Shown here one piece after another: positions 27,269 to 38,934 of a stretch of DNA of 64,000 bases. Each line of letters begins with the position of its first letter. The first letter of the stretch is position 1. A program made the translations under genes and the position numbers. The notes under the pieces are model-generated. The model ran no database searches and was not told the DNA's origin. It was given only the letters and a program-made list of their open reading frames with translations. The DNA is from Doris montereyensis (taxonomy: Eukaryota > Mollusca > Gastropoda > Nudibranchia > Dorididae), in NCBI GenBank assembly GCA_037039925.1, contig JAXRKP010000032.1:176001-240000 (forward strand). The letters run 5' to 3'.

Positions 27269-27993
27269 GTAAGTTGGTAGAGAAAATTAATCATGAAAAT
27301 TGTGAAAAACTCTTGATCGCTCTTTATTTCTTTGTCATTTTTATTTTGATTCATATTGCATAGTTGCCAATCAGTTCATTAATAAATACGTATTTTGTAT
27401 GTTTTCTTTTGGCTTTGAGTGTAAGTCTGTATTTACCTTGAAAAGTGTGTATGAGGGTTAAATGTGTTTGTTTTCTTTTTTTTTAGGGGAAACCAAATTA
27501 ACGGTAGAAATTTGGATAGATAGATTGGGATGAAAGTCTGGAGACACCATTCTGAGTTTGCAAAACTAGCGTCACATTCCACCAGAAAGGCTAGAGGGTC
27601 CACAGCCTGTTATTTATCTTAAAGGAGGTCAATTCAAATTCAGTTTTCTGGAACATTATTGGCCATCATGCAAGTTGGAATGAGTTTAGGCGGTCGCATT
27701 CTGTTTTTCGATTTGAAATGGTTGGCAGCTATAATCTTGATTTTCACAAATTGAATAACATATACTATCCTCAGCACCAAAAGTAATTACTCATTCTGTC
27801 AATACATTTAAGGTCTGACTTTGTTTTGTTGTTAATGTAGAATATTTGTTTGTTTATTTGATTATCTGATTTGTCTCTTTGTTCTTGCTTTGTATCAGAT
27901 TTTGTCGTCCTCTCGCTCGCTTGTCTTTTTACTTCTACTTTGAAAAAGAAGAAGACCATTGTATTCGTGAGTACCATTTTTCTTTGCAAACAG

Positions 27994-28094
27994 ATCATAC
28001 ATTGAAGAAGAGAAAGAAAAGAGGACTGCCCTTGGTATAGACGTAGATGCAATGCCTTTAGATTTAGAGGACAATTCTGAATTAGCTGAAAAAG
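27994..28094 (+). CDS. MRPL44: MRPL44 exon 4, GC donor
   Basis: Acceptor TTGCAAACAG; the exon reads SYIEEEKEKRTALGIDVDAM then PLDLEDNSELAEK. The matching human stretch has CYIKSEEAKRQQLGIEKEA and ends ELSEQG. The only donor that keeps the frame is AAAAAG followed by GCAAGT, a good GC-AG type donor. Using the GT four bases later would shift the frame. The acidic RNase III signature is absent here (LAEKGSELL), as in other mL44 proteins, which do not cut RNA. Confidence 0.9.
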
Positions 28095-28996
28095 GCAAGT
28101 CATTCAGGATTTTCGTCTTTTTGTCTTTTTCATTTATTGCATACTGAGCGAAGGAATATGTTTACATTATTTTGATTACGCACGACATAGGCATTGAAAT
28201 CAAATGCTAGTGCATTTGAGGAATATATGTAGCTTTGGTCATACTATGTAGATATATCTTTTTATGTGCATGCGTACTCAAGAGATACGTTGTTAAATTA
28301 CAACTGACTGTAAGTTTGAATGGTGGGGAAATCTTTGTTTAATGTCCCCATTATACTAATGATACATTTCACAACATCTAAAAATAACTAATGTTGTTGT
28401 TGTTGTTACTGATCCAGCAGCTCTCGGACATAATTTGTCCTTCAGCCCAATGCCATGCGATGGTATCTGCAGGTGTTTTCCATCTGTTGGAGTTGTTGTG
28501 TTCCGTAAATAGTTTTTCAAGTATCAGGTTTCTCGGGAAGTAGCTTGTCGTGAAGGTCTTTCATTTCGTGGCATTCAAATAGATGATGGGTCACAGTTTC
28601 ATGGGAGGTGGTCACAAAGAGGGCACACTGGGGTGTGTTCAGGATTTATTCTGTTAGATGCATGTTTAGCTGTATGTGGTGTGTTGGAGCCTGAAGATGG
28701 TGACTTGGTCTTTTCGTTAAAGTTGGTTGATGTTGTCATTTGTTTTTGGGGTGACCATATGTCTGTATAAATCTCTTCCAGTCTTTCCCAGAGCCCATCT
28801 GTTCATCCAGTCCTCTTTGCTGTTAACTTTGATGATTTGTTTCGCGATCTGCATTGTAGCTTTTGTGTTTGGTTGTTCTTGTCTAGAACCCCTTTTGTCA
28901 GAGTGCCTGCTTTGTCATTTCCTGGTGTGTTTACTTGTCCAGGGATCCACTGCATTACTAGCTCGACGCCATAAATTTTAATTACGTGGTCAGTTT

Positions 28997-29429
28997 CTTA
29001 TCATGTTTGTCTGAGATCAGATCTCTGTCAGTTGTTGAAAGCTTGTAGGATAGACATTGCATTTGTAAAAATGACGATATCTGATATTTTAGCTGGGAAT
29101 GTATTGAAAACAGTGTTGAGGTGGTAGAGTACTGTTTCTATGACTGCTGCTTCTGCTTCAAAGTTGGTACATTTTTCTCCGCAAGCTCCAGAGAATTCAT
29201 CAGAGGTGCCATCTGGGTATTGGATGTAGATACCATACCCTGTATTTGATGTTGCTTTGAGAGCTGACCCATCTGTGTATAAATGGATCCAGCTGTCAGG
29301 GTAGTCATCAGTGGTTTTTTGTGATGACATCATCATGGTTAGCGGATCTGATTTCTTTCTTTGATTGTAAATCAGCTCCATCTTGATTTGATGCTTTTTG
29401 AATACGATATTTGATAGATCTCTGTTCAC
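28997..29429 (-). pseudogene. RNase H domain of the I-like retrotransposon
   Basis: The frame 29429-29028 holds SWIHLYTDGSALKATSNTGY (first catalytic Asp), a CTNFEAEAAVIETVLYHL helix (Glu) and DIVIFTNAMSILQAF, where Asn replaces the usual Asp. The frame ends soon after at a stop, and the rest of the domain and the CCHC-like end continue in other frames toward 28560. Confidence 0.85.
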
Positions 29430-29996
29430 CGGTGGTGTTTCTTTTCTTTGTTCGGAGATGGTGTCTTTCTTTTAACTCCATAGCATGATGTAGTGCAGTA
29501 GTGGTGATTTCTGCTTTAGTCTATATTTTGGTTGCTAGTTATCGACAATTTTTCTGTTTGGATTGGCGGAACTCATCCTTTTGCTTCTTTCATATACCTC
29601 TAATACTGCTTTGTCCCTGCGCATGTCAAGAGGTTCCACATTGGTATGTGTTTCACACGCAGCTGTGGGCGTTGATCTCATGCCTCAACTAATAAAGCAT
29701 AGACCATTGTTTTGAACCCTGTCCACTGTCATCAGGTTGGATTTGCTGCATGAGCTTAGCATAGAGGTGCTATACTCGAGGGAGGTGCGAACATATCCCA
29801 AGTACAGGTTTCTAAGGGTCTGTTTATCTGATCCCCCATGAGGTGCTTGCTAACTTCTTTAAAAGATTGAGCTTTCTTACACCCTTAGCTTTAAGGTTGC
29901 ATATGTGCTTTTTCATAGTTAGCTGATGGTCTAGCTGTACACCAAGATATATTGGGTTGCTCTCTTTCTCAATCTGTTCACCATTGCTGATTAGTT

Positions 29997-30932
29997 TTAG
30001 GATGAATTTGACAATCTTGTGAATATGGTGTAAACTGTTTTAGATCTATTAATTTTCACCCTCCATTTCTGGCAATACTCATCAAGTCTCTTCAGGTTCT
30101 CATTCATTTTCCAAGCTGCTATTATGGTATTTCTGCTTGTTTCCCATATCGCCAAGTCATCTGCGTATAGGGCTGTTTCAGACTTGAGCAAATTTGAAAG
30201 GCTGTTGATGTAAACAAGAAACAATGTGCAACTTAATGATGAACCCTGTGGTAAGTCTTCTTCAAGAACTTCATTGGACGAAATTGCGTTGTTCATTTTC
30301 GTTTGTATTGTTCGGTCCGTCAGAAACCGCTTGATCCATTGGTAGAGCTTCCCATGGATTCCCAGTTCCATCATTTTGATGAAGAAACCCTTTCTCCACA
30401 CACGACCATAAGCTTGTTGTAGATCAACAAATACGGCTAGCGTGTTGCTCTTCTCTTGAAAGCCGTCATGTATGCACTGAGTAGTCTGAACAGCTGGTCC
30501 TCTGTGCAGCTGTTTGCTCTAAATCTAGTTTGTTTTGAACTGATGCTGTTAGTGGTTTTCAAGGTACCAATAGAGGCGATAGTTTATCATTCTTTCAGCC
30601 AGTTTTCCAATACATGATGTTGATACGTGATATTGGTCTGTAGCTCTTGGGTTCATTAGCTGGTTTGTTGTTTTTGAGGATTGGAATGGGTGTTCCTCCA
30701 GACTTAAGGTATTTCACTTCTTTGCCATGTCATGTTGATCAGTTTTAACAATACTTGTTTTCCTTTTATGGCAAAGTTTGCATATCATCTCATTATTTCC
30801 TTTATCTGGTCCTGGAGATTTACTATGTTTCAGCTTCTTCAGGGCGTGGTTAAATTCCATGCAATTGAAGTCTTCCTCAAATATTGGCAGGCTGACAATT
30901 GGAGCTCTTTCCTTCTTAATCAGCTGTTGCAA
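29997..30932 (-). pseudogene. Reverse transcriptase of the I-like retrotransposon
   Basis: The finger region is at 30932-30714 (FNHALKKLKHSKSPGPDKG) and the palm at 30401-29997 with GKLYQWIKRFLTDRTIQTKM, DLPQGSSLSCTLFLVYIN and the catalytic ALYADDLAIW box. The two lie in broken frames: the region 30402-30713 holds stops and shifts, although its plus-strand text still mirrors RT sequence such as a degraded LQQAYGRVW motif. Confidence 0.88.
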
Positions 30933-31361
30933 GCGTTCTTTATCCTCCTCTTGGGGTTTTCTGCGTTGTTTACTGAGGCAAAGTAACGGTTGAAATGTCT
31001 GGCCTTCTTTTGGTCTGTGTTGATGTTATCATCTGTACTGGGGGTTTAGGGTTCGTTCGTCTGTTATCGCCTGAGAGGTTGTTTACTAGGGACCAGGCTC
31101 TAGCTCCATTTTGACGAAGATCAAGGCCACTGCATGTTTTGGACCATTTCTCTTGTTTGGTTTTATTGACTGTAAGTTTGAGTGGCACAGGCTCTGTTGA
31201 ACTGTTTTGGCCTGGGCATATAGGGTCTTTTTCCAGGTTGTCTCTTGCTATCTTTCTTTCCACTACAGTAGACTGTATCTCTGCATTCTAGAATGGTTTG
31301 AGATTTTTGCGACACCTTCTTGGGATGTGTTGTAAAAAATGCAGATTTTCGTTAAATTCTT

Positions 31362-31966
31362 CTACACTGATGGTATCTCTGATGTTTTTAAGGAGCAAGT
31401 CTGATGTTTCCGTATAGTGGGCCCAGTCAGCTTTTTAAAAGTTCCAACGAGTTCTATGAGGGTATCTTTTAGGAAATGAAGTACTGATTTTGTTAAAATA
31501 GTTCTATGGTCACCTTCTATGTCGTCAAGAACTTGAATGCGACAAGATGTTATTAGGTTTGATGAGCAGGTGGTAAGGTCTGGGTGACTAGGGGTAAGGT
31601 GGGCTCTGTGTAGCAGAGTTGGTGGTGTTTCTGCATTCTGTAGTACAGACAGATTCGTTGTCTCACAGAGCTCTTCAATCATTCTCCCTGTGTTGTTGTA
31701 GTCAGGGTATCCCCACTGTGACGAATGGCCATTGAAGTCACCGACAAGCAGTGTTTTATGGTACTGTGAGTTATGTATATCTGGTACGTTATGGCCTTCT
31801 GGACATCTGTGGAGTTGTTTATAGGAGTGTGTGAGGCATATCCCTGGACATCTTTGCGGATATATGTAACAATGCCTCTGCATTTTGTACACTGACACGC
31901 ATAGGGTGTATACCCATTGAGGTGCACACTGTTATTTTTGTGGAGGGTTTCTTGTAAAAGTGTCAC
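31362..31966 (-). pseudogene. APE-type endonuclease of the I-like retrotransposon
   Basis: Two overlapping frames make up the domain. 31966-31679 has TLLQETLHKN and KCRGIVTYIRKDVQGY. 31898-31362 has KTLLVGDFNGHSSQWGYPDY, HPDLTTCSSNLI and VLDDIEGDHRTILTKSVL. QET, GDFNxH and the final (S/G)DHR are the usual endonuclease landmarks. The shift between the frames shows a frameshift near 31700-31890. Confidence 0.88.
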
Positions 31967-33198
31967 ATGTACATTATGGTCATTTAGGGTTTTAGCGAGT
32001 TCTGTCTTTTTACTTTTGATTTCACAGATGTTTATCTGAAGTATGTTCAGGAAGACTCGTTATGGGTATCAGTTCTTGTCTTTTCCCTTTGAAATCTTTC
32101 TTCCTTCTTTTGGAGGTTTTATGATTAAATGTTGTACCACTAGTAGCATATTTTTTGCTCGCTGCAGCCTGGCTGCCCACTGCTGAGTGCGGACCTTGTT
32201 TGACGAGACGACGTCCGATCTCGCATTTTGCTATTCTTTTCTGTTGTCATGGCATTGTAGAGCTGAGGAGTCTGTGGACTTCTGTAATACCCCCAAAGGG
32301 AACTGTCGGACACGGCATCTGTAGGCGAAAGCAAATATAGTCTCCAATCTCCCAAGGGTCCCGTAATCTAGGTAGGGTTCACTGTTCCCAATCCCCGCCA
32401 CCTGCTGTCTACTGGCAATGCCTTCTGTGCAATTCCAGGCAAGTTATATAGGCCAAAGATGTAAAAGATAGAGGCTTATCGCGTCCTTGGTCATTGCGCC
32501 TTTACGGAGATTTCCGTTTCCCCTGAGTCGTCTGGATCCTATCCCCCCCGGCTTCCATGGCTTCAATGTGTCCGTCAACCCCCTGTTGATGAGCCACAGA
32601 GGGTAAATGACAACACCAAAGTGCCGGTTTATTATCAAGGTTGTCTCCTCTAGATCCATTGTGTTTTGTTCCTCGACCGTGTGGTCTTGGTTAACAGGGT
32701 CACCTCGTGAAGGGTATGCCTCTTCGGTCACTCACAATGGTCTTGAACATAGAGTGGTTGGCCAGACCAAGGGAATTACTGCAATAGCACACCCCTTTAA
32801 CCAAGGCTAAGTCCGGAGGTAATTAAGGAGAACAGTACCATTGCTCTACTTCCCAGATACCGTAACATCTATGCCCCTTAGCTCCTGCCCTTAACCCCAA
32901 GAATAACAATAATAAAATAATAAAAAGAGAGAAAAGAGGACTGTATTCAAAATGGCTCATATAATTGCAAGAATTTTAATCATGACATATTTATTATCAA
33001 ATTTAACGTGTATTTTCCTTCAAAGATATATACAAGTATTTGCATTTTGTGCTCATCACTTATATGTGAAATGGTAAAGGTTGAATTTGAAGTTATAATG
33101 GGTTTGCTTCTTTCCGCTTTTTTGCAATCAAATAGTGTATTTTTTACTTTATTTGGTTCTGTAATAATAATATAGACATATCTTGATTTTCTTCACAG

Positions 33199-33274
33199 GC
33201 TCAGAACTTCTTTCTAGATACATCTGTGTTTACTTCAGAAATGTGTACCCTTTTATGTTTGAAGAATGCATATC
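33199..33274 (+). CDS. MRPL44: MRPL44 exon 5
   Basis: Acceptor TTTTCTTCACAG, donor CATATC then GTAAGT. The 76-base exon, phase 1 in and phase 2 out, reads SELLSRYICVYFRNVYPFMF then EECI. It corresponds to the human SFSQTCLTQFLEDEYPDMP segment of the RNase III-like fold. Confidence 0.9.
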
Positions 33275-33811
33275 GTAAGTCTCACTTTTCTTTGTCTTTC
33301 CTTTCTTTTTAAATAATAACTGATGTACAATAATGTGTTTGCCTGCACTTGTGCTGGGAGGCAGACTATAAATTCATCTTCATCTTTATCTTTATCTTTA
33401 TCAAATAATGAGATTTGTTTTTCTTCAAGGAAAAATAACCTGAATGAGTGAAGAGTCAGGCTTGCATGGGGGATATACTAGTTTTTTATTTTTACCAGTT
33501 GGAAAAGGAAGGATGAAAGCTCAATGGCTGATTCCAGTTGTACTTTGGGTGGGTGATATTGTGTTTGATTTCAGTGGCATACGAGATGCCAATCATGACA
33601 TTTGTGGACGGCACTGTCATGTGAACAGCTGCATCAGTTAATGAAGGGCTTGACATGGAAAATTCATTTTTAAACCTCTCCCTTAATTGTTCCTACCTTG
33701 AAATACTAAAGTCACAATTACCTGTTGTCAGGTTATGAGTAGCTATAATAAAATTGATTCTATTAATTTTAGTTATGGGCTCATTTATATTTATATATAT
33801 GATATATACAG

Positions 33812-33896
33812 ATCACTACATGACTTCTTAGCCTCAGATGAAATGTTGGCCCACATTGCTAGACATTTGGGATGCGAAGATCTGATTCTTTCACAG
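33812..33896 (+). CDS. MRPL44: MRPL44 exon 6
   Basis: Acceptor GATATATACAG, donor TCACAG then GTGAGT. The exon reads SLHDFLASDEMLAHIARHLG then CEDLILSQ and leaves phase 0. The human match is [20 protein letters not shown] then LAVEQLTLSEE. Confidence 0.93.
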
Positions 33897-34741
33897 GTGA
33901 GTGAGCCTCAATTTGTGTTTTTTTTAAAGCTCTGTTTTAAAAGTGTAACATAAGCATTAAAGCAAAGTTTATGATTTGTTTGTAGTTTGTTCTTTTTCTT
34001 GAAATTTTCATGGAATTTTCTTGGCTTTTGTTTCAGAGTTGTATTGTCTTTGACTGCAATTCAGTAGGAAATTCATGAATTGATTTGTTTCATTTTAAGA
34101 TATCTACCTACTATTATTTTAGGGGCCAAATTAAACATTCTCTCTCTGGGAAGGAAATAAAACAAACGATGAAATTATTATCTGCCAATCATCTATTTTT
34201 ACATTTTTGTAAGGAAAAGGAGGCTTTAGAGCTTATATGTCATTGGCAGATCCATAGGCTCTGAAAATATCAGATGTAACGCTTTTGGCAATCTACATCG
34301 ATGAACAATAATATATTACCCATTTTGAAAAACCATACAATTTGCATTGTAAGGAATATTTTGGTAGTAGCATATCAAATCTATTCATTCAACATTTTTT
34401 GTTTGACCAAGTAGGGAGTTCTTGACTCAATTTATCCACCATCTTGTTTTTAGTCTCCGCTAGATATAAATGTTGATTCTAAAGATCTAAATATCCAGGT
34501 CTAAAAGGTTCAAGGTGTAATACCAATATTTCAGGCCCTTACAAAGAATTTAGCCAGAGGGGGAGGGGGAGATAGCTTTTAGGGATTGTGTTAGATCTCT
34601 TATATTTTCAGCGTTATGTTCATCATCACACCTTTAGAAAATTTGTTTAAAGGGAAGCATATGTTGAATGAAGATTTATTTGTTGCATGAGACTGTTGGC
34701 GTCCATGATAAATCCTCGTCGTTTCTTTTTTTTTGACGCAG

Positions 34742-34813
34742 GATTTCCCAGCTGAGGAAACCACCCTGAGTAATACTTTCAAAGCTGTAATTGGGGCTCT
34801 TCTTCACGATCAG
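34742..34813 (+). CDS. MRPL44: MRPL44 exon 7
   Basis: Acceptor TTTTTTTTGACGCAG, donor GATCAG then GTAAAA. This 72-base exon in phase 0 reads DFPAEETTLSNTFKAVIGAL then LHDQ. FKAVIGALLHD matches the human FFAVIGALLQS helix, the best conserved part of the RNase III-like domain. Confidence 0.93.
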
Positions 34814-35035
34814 GTAAAAAACAAAGACAGATATATATCGATAATGCAACATAGCTGCCAACTAATACGTAAACAATATACGTATTATGTTTTTTGGGCT
34901 TTGAGTCCGCAGGTCTGTATTTACCTTGAAAAATGTGTGTGAGGGTTAATTGTAATTTCCTTTAAAAGAAACCCTAAATCAACAGCAAAAACTTGGAGAG
35001 TTTGGGATGAAAGTCTGCAGACACCATTCTGAAAA

Positions 35036-36215
35036 CACTACTGTTGGTGTAGATTACTGATTATATGAAAACACTTGTTGGTGTAGATTACTGATTATAT
35101 GAAAACACTACTATTGGTATAGATTACTGACCATATGGAAACACTATTGTTGGTGTATGTTATTGACCATATGAAAACACTATGTTGGTCTAGATTGCTG
35201 ACTATGTGGAAACACTATTGTTGGTGTAGATTACTGACCATCTCAAAACACTATTGTTGGCGTATATTATTGACCATATGGGAACACTATTGTTGGCGTA
35301 TATTACTGACTATATGAAAACATTATTGTTGGTGTTTATTATTGACCATATGAAAACACTATTGTTGGTGTATATTATTGACCATATGGGAACACTATTG
35401 TTGGCGTATATTATTGACTATATGAAAACACTATTGTTGGCGTATATTACTGACTATATGAAAACATTATTGTTGGTGTATATTATTGACCATATGAAAA
35501 CACTATTGTTGGTGTATATTATTGACCATATGGGAACACTATTGTTGGCGTATATTATTGACTATATGAAAACACTATTGTTGGCGTATATTACTGACCA
35601 TATGGAAACACTATTGTTGGTGTATGTTATTGACCATATGGAAACACTATGTTGGTGTAGATTGCTGACTATATGGAAACACTATTGTTGGTGTAGATTA
35701 CTGACCATCTCAAAACACTACTGTTGGTGTAGATTACTGACCATATGGAAACACTATTGTTGGTGTAGATTACTGACCATATGGAAACACTATTGTTGGT
35801 GTAGATTACTGACCAAATGGAAACACTATTGTTGGTGTAGATTACTGACCATCTCAAAACACTATTGTTGGTGTAGATTACTGACCATCTCAAAACACTA
35901 TTGTTGGCGTAGATTACTGACCATCTCAAAACACTATTGTTGGTGTAGATTACTGACCATCTCAAAACACTATTGTTGGCATAGATTACTGACCATCTCA
36001 AAACACTATTGTTGGCATTGATTACTGACCATCTCAAAACACTATTGTTGGCATTGATTACTGACCATCTCAAAACACTATTGTTGGCATAGATAACTGA
36101 CCATCTCAAAACACTATTGTTGGTGTAAATTACTGACCATCTCAAAACACTATTGATGGTGTAGATTACTGATCATATGGAAACACTATTGCTGGTGTAG
36201 ATTACTGACCATATG
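35036..36215 (+). repeat. 36-bp satellite, about 33 copies, in MRPL44 intron 7
   Basis: Unit about GACCATATGGAAACACTATT then GTTGGTGTAGATTACT. Variants swap ATATGG for ATATGA or ATCTCA and GTGTA for GCGTA or GCATA. The variants are grouped: ATATG forms on the left, ATCTCA forms on the right (35700-36160). Because 36 is divisible by three, open frames run through on both strands, giving a false 255-residue protein. Confidence 0.97.
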
Positions 36216-36794
36216 GAGGCACAGGTTGAGTCCTTGTTTCAAGCAAAGGCTTTCCCCTCTCATACTTAGTTCTTTTTTCCACTTTTTGTTTTCATTTCCT
36301 ATGTTACATGTAATACTTATTTAGATTTTCATCAGCTTGTGGATTTCGTAATATTGTCTTAACCTTCATTTGTAATGTTCTTTCTTGCAAGTAAAATTTC
36401 AAGTACATTCTATTGTGCTTTGTTAAACTGTTCAATTTGATGTGTTCTCCCAGGTTTCCAAAATTTGTAACTTTGTGCATTATAATCATTTCACTATTTG
36501 GGTCTTCCCTCAAATACCATCTTATGTTCCAAAATTTCTAACTCTGTGCATTATGTCTATTTCGCTGTTTGGTTTTCCCCTCAAATACCATCTTATGTAC
36601 TTGATATGTTGTATTGTATAGGAACGATGGTATGAAAAAAAAAGAGATATTAGTCATGCCAGCAATTCTAGTGTCTTAAGTAATACTGACTGAAAAATAT
36701 ATTTCACTGTCTTTTTGATACTATATTATGTGTTTGTTTTTGTATTGTTTTAGTTAATAAATTGGCCACTGAAGTACATGTACATGGGTCGTTA

Positions 36795-37105
36795 GTGTTC
36801 ACTAGTGGCGGTGGACGGTTGGTGGGTGCTGATGGTAGGTCATGCTTCTTTCTTTTCACTCTGTCATATGTTCACCACCTAGAGATCATCGCATATGATA
36901 AACAAAATTAATTCAAATGAAACATGTGAATCAATAGTGGTGTTGGTCTTTGTTTATCTTTCGGGAGGGGGGGGGGGGGGGGCTGGTAGTGAGTGGTAGG
37001 TCCTGTTTCATTCTTTCGCTTATCATTCATCTTGCTGTTTGCTCTTAATTCGCCTGAGATCACCGCAACGGTGGATTGAGTAAATGTCAATGAAACAATT
37101 GTCAT
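36795..37105 (+). repeat. Interspersed repeat, unclassified family, copies 5 and 6
   Basis: Two tandem plus-strand copies. The first (36795-36900) is degraded, with GGTGGGTGCTGATGGTAGGT and GAGATCATCGCATATG. The second (36960-37105) is better kept: GTGAGTGGTAGGTCCTG, CATCTTGCTGTTTGCTCTTA, GAGATCACCGCAACGGTGGA and TTGAGTAAAT. A G-run lies at 36966-36982 between them. Confidence 0.65.
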
Positions 37106-37469
37106 CCCTGTCTGTCTTGTACATCCGCCTTTCAGCTTAGTGCTATATTCTAAATTCTAATTCACTTTGGCATCAATGTGTATGAATTGGAATTGGGTTA
37201 GAAATTCAAATAAATCACCCTTCACAGTTTGGGGTTTGGTTTTGAGTGGGAATTTTCAACTGGCATGCATAGCTGAAGGGATTGTCGGTAAGAACTGTTT
37301 TTAACATGCCCACCAGCATCCTGACCAGACTAGACCTCAGAGTTTTTGTGCCTGAAGTTAGTGAAGCATGGAGTCGGTCTATCAAAAATCTGGGGCTTAG
37401 TTTTTTATCTTTAACATTTTTTTATTATCAAATATTTACATGTCGCTTGTTTTGTTCAAATGGCACCGT

Positions 37470-37690
37470 TAGCTAGGGCCTTAGCTGTCGGAACTTGGGA
37501 TCGTGAGATTCTGGCTTCAGTTCCTTGAAATGCTACGTCCTACATTGTGTTCCTAAGGACATACTCTCCATACGCATTTCCCTACTGAAGCTAGGTGCAA
37601 ACGATTACAAATGCATCAGCTGGAAAGACTGATGTTCTGTCCAGTAAGTGATCTTGTACTCTATGCTATAGAAATTGGAATAACTCAGGT
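37470..37690 (+). mobile_element. tRNA-derived SINE, type B, degraded
   Basis: Matches the order of the copy at 4755-5010. A tRNA-like start (AGCTGTCGGAACTTGGGATC, then GGCTTCAGTTCCTTG in the B-box place) is followed by TTCCTAAGGACATACTC, ATTTCCCTACTGAAGCTAGG and TGCAAACGATTAC. In MRPL44 intron 7, sense orientation. Confidence 0.5.
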
Positions 37691-37798
37691 TCAATCGGTT
37701 GTAAAGGCCTTCAAGGAATATTAAACAACACTTTTTTAATGAATAAATACCTATTTGTTTTTTAACAATTTTCTTTTCTTTCCATTTCGAATTTTAAG

Positions 37799-37947
37799 GG
37801 ACAAGACCAAGCTGAACAATTTGTGCGAGATTTTGTGATTGCACAACTGAATGGACAAGACATCAATGAATTGTGGCCGTTAGTCAATCCAATGGGCCTC
37901 CTCACAGCTGTTTTAGCGCTGAATGGAAGTGGACCTCCAGAGCCAAG
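37799..37947 (+). CDS. MRPL44: MRPL44 exon 8
   Basis: Acceptor CGAATTTTAAG, donor GCCAAG then GTAGGC. The 149-base exon reads GQDQAEQFVRDFVIAQLNGQ then DINELWPLVNPMGLLTAVLA and LNGSGPPEP. It joins the RNase III-like fold to the dsRBD; INPMGLL and the PE(S/P)R end match human mL44. Phase 0 in, phase 2 out. Confidence 0.95.
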
Positions 37948-38322
37948 GTAGGCCACATTTCCAGAACAGAGCCTCTCAGGGATAAAAATAAGAAGAAAAG
38001 AAATGTTATTTAATAAGTGAAAGAAAAAAAGAGGAGGAAGAAGCAACTAGCGTAAGAACCACAACAAACAGAAGAAGATACTATTATTATTATTATTATA
38101 ATTATAATTATTATTAATATTACTATTATTTACTCATTGATTTCTTTATTCTTTTAATCTATTCTTGATATAACTGTTACTGTTACTCTTGATGGGTTTT
38201 GTAGATTATTATTATTATTCATTGTTACTGTTCTTTGCTTATTTATTTCTTTAAAAAAAAAAATGTTTTGGGGCCTTTTCTTTTACTCTTAGTGGGTTTA
38301 GTAAATTAGGATTATTTATTCT

Positions 38323-38330
38323 CATCATCA

Positions 38331-38409
<79 letters not shown>
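38323..38409. repeat. (ATT)n microsatellite
   Basis: About 85 bases of ATT repeats opening with three ATC units. Smaller ATT-rich runs lie at 38083-38130 and 38203-38220, and a 15-base G-run at 38568-38582. All are in MRPL44 intron 8. Confidence 0.95.
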
Positions 38410-38714
38410 CATTAGCACATGTATTATTATTACTAGTATTATACAAATAATAAAATAATGGTGAACACTTTTGTGCACAACATATTCCACCCAGGAATGG
38501 AGGCTCTGGGTGTCTGCATAATTAGTAGTAGTAGTATTGTAATTGTTATTTATTATTGTCGTAATGGGGGGGGGGGGGGGGGTTGTGTGGATGTTATAAC
38601 CAGGTTTGGGTGTAAATATGAACGTGAATACAAATTGCACTAAAATAGTTTCTTGTCCTAATAATCTTCTTTTGTTTTATTTTTAAAAATTTTGATTGTT
38701 TCATTCTCATCCAG

Positions 38715-38797
38715 ATTGTTGTGGAAATCAGCCGTAAACACAGTCATGTCATTATACTGGGTTGGCATCTATAGTGATAAACAAATGCTGGCTAAAT
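38715..38797 (+). CDS. MRPL44: MRPL44 exon 9
   Basis: Acceptor CTCATCCAG, donor GCTAAAT then GTAAGT. The 83-base exon reads LLWKSAVNTVMSLYWVGIYS then DKQMLAK and leaves one base. It is the beta-strand part of the dsRBD (human ALPLYFVGLYCDKKLIAEG). Confidence 0.93.
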
Positions 38798-38934
38798 GTA
38801 AGTGAAGGTGAAAACTACATGGCACACAGAGCTAGATCTAGATGATCTCATGTACTTTAACTCGCATCTCAAGTAATATCCATGAGAAATCTGCAATCAA
38901 AATACTGAAATTGTATTTCGCAATGTGTATGTGT

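Larger units (their letters stand above)
28393..32880 (-). mobile_element. I-like non-LTR retrotransposon with EN, RT and RNase H, degraded
   Basis: Inserted antisense in MRPL44 intron 4. In order on the minus strand: a 5' region with short frames (32731-32140); an APE-type endonuclease (31966-31362) with LLQETLH, LVGDFNGHSSQWG and DIEGDHRTI; a reverse transcriptase (30932-29997) with HSKSPGPDKG, LPQGSSLSCTLFLVYIN and LYADDLAIW; an RNase H domain (29429-29028) with LYTDGSALK and an EAEAAVIETV helix; a terminal cysteine-histidine motif (CPLC then THHLFEC, near 28570-28640) reached through a frame break; and a (AAC)5 tail at 28393-28407. EN plus RT plus RNase H suggests the I superfamily (I/Nimb type). 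It is broken by frameshifts and stops. The third RNase H acid position reads FTNAMS where FTDS is usual, so it is unlikely to be active. Confidence 0.88.

Noticed and set aside
35254..36021. A 255-residue frame with KTLLLVYIIDHM repeats resembling a membrane protein
   Set aside because: The frame comes from a 36-base satellite inside an MRPL44 intron, and the opposite strand is open too.
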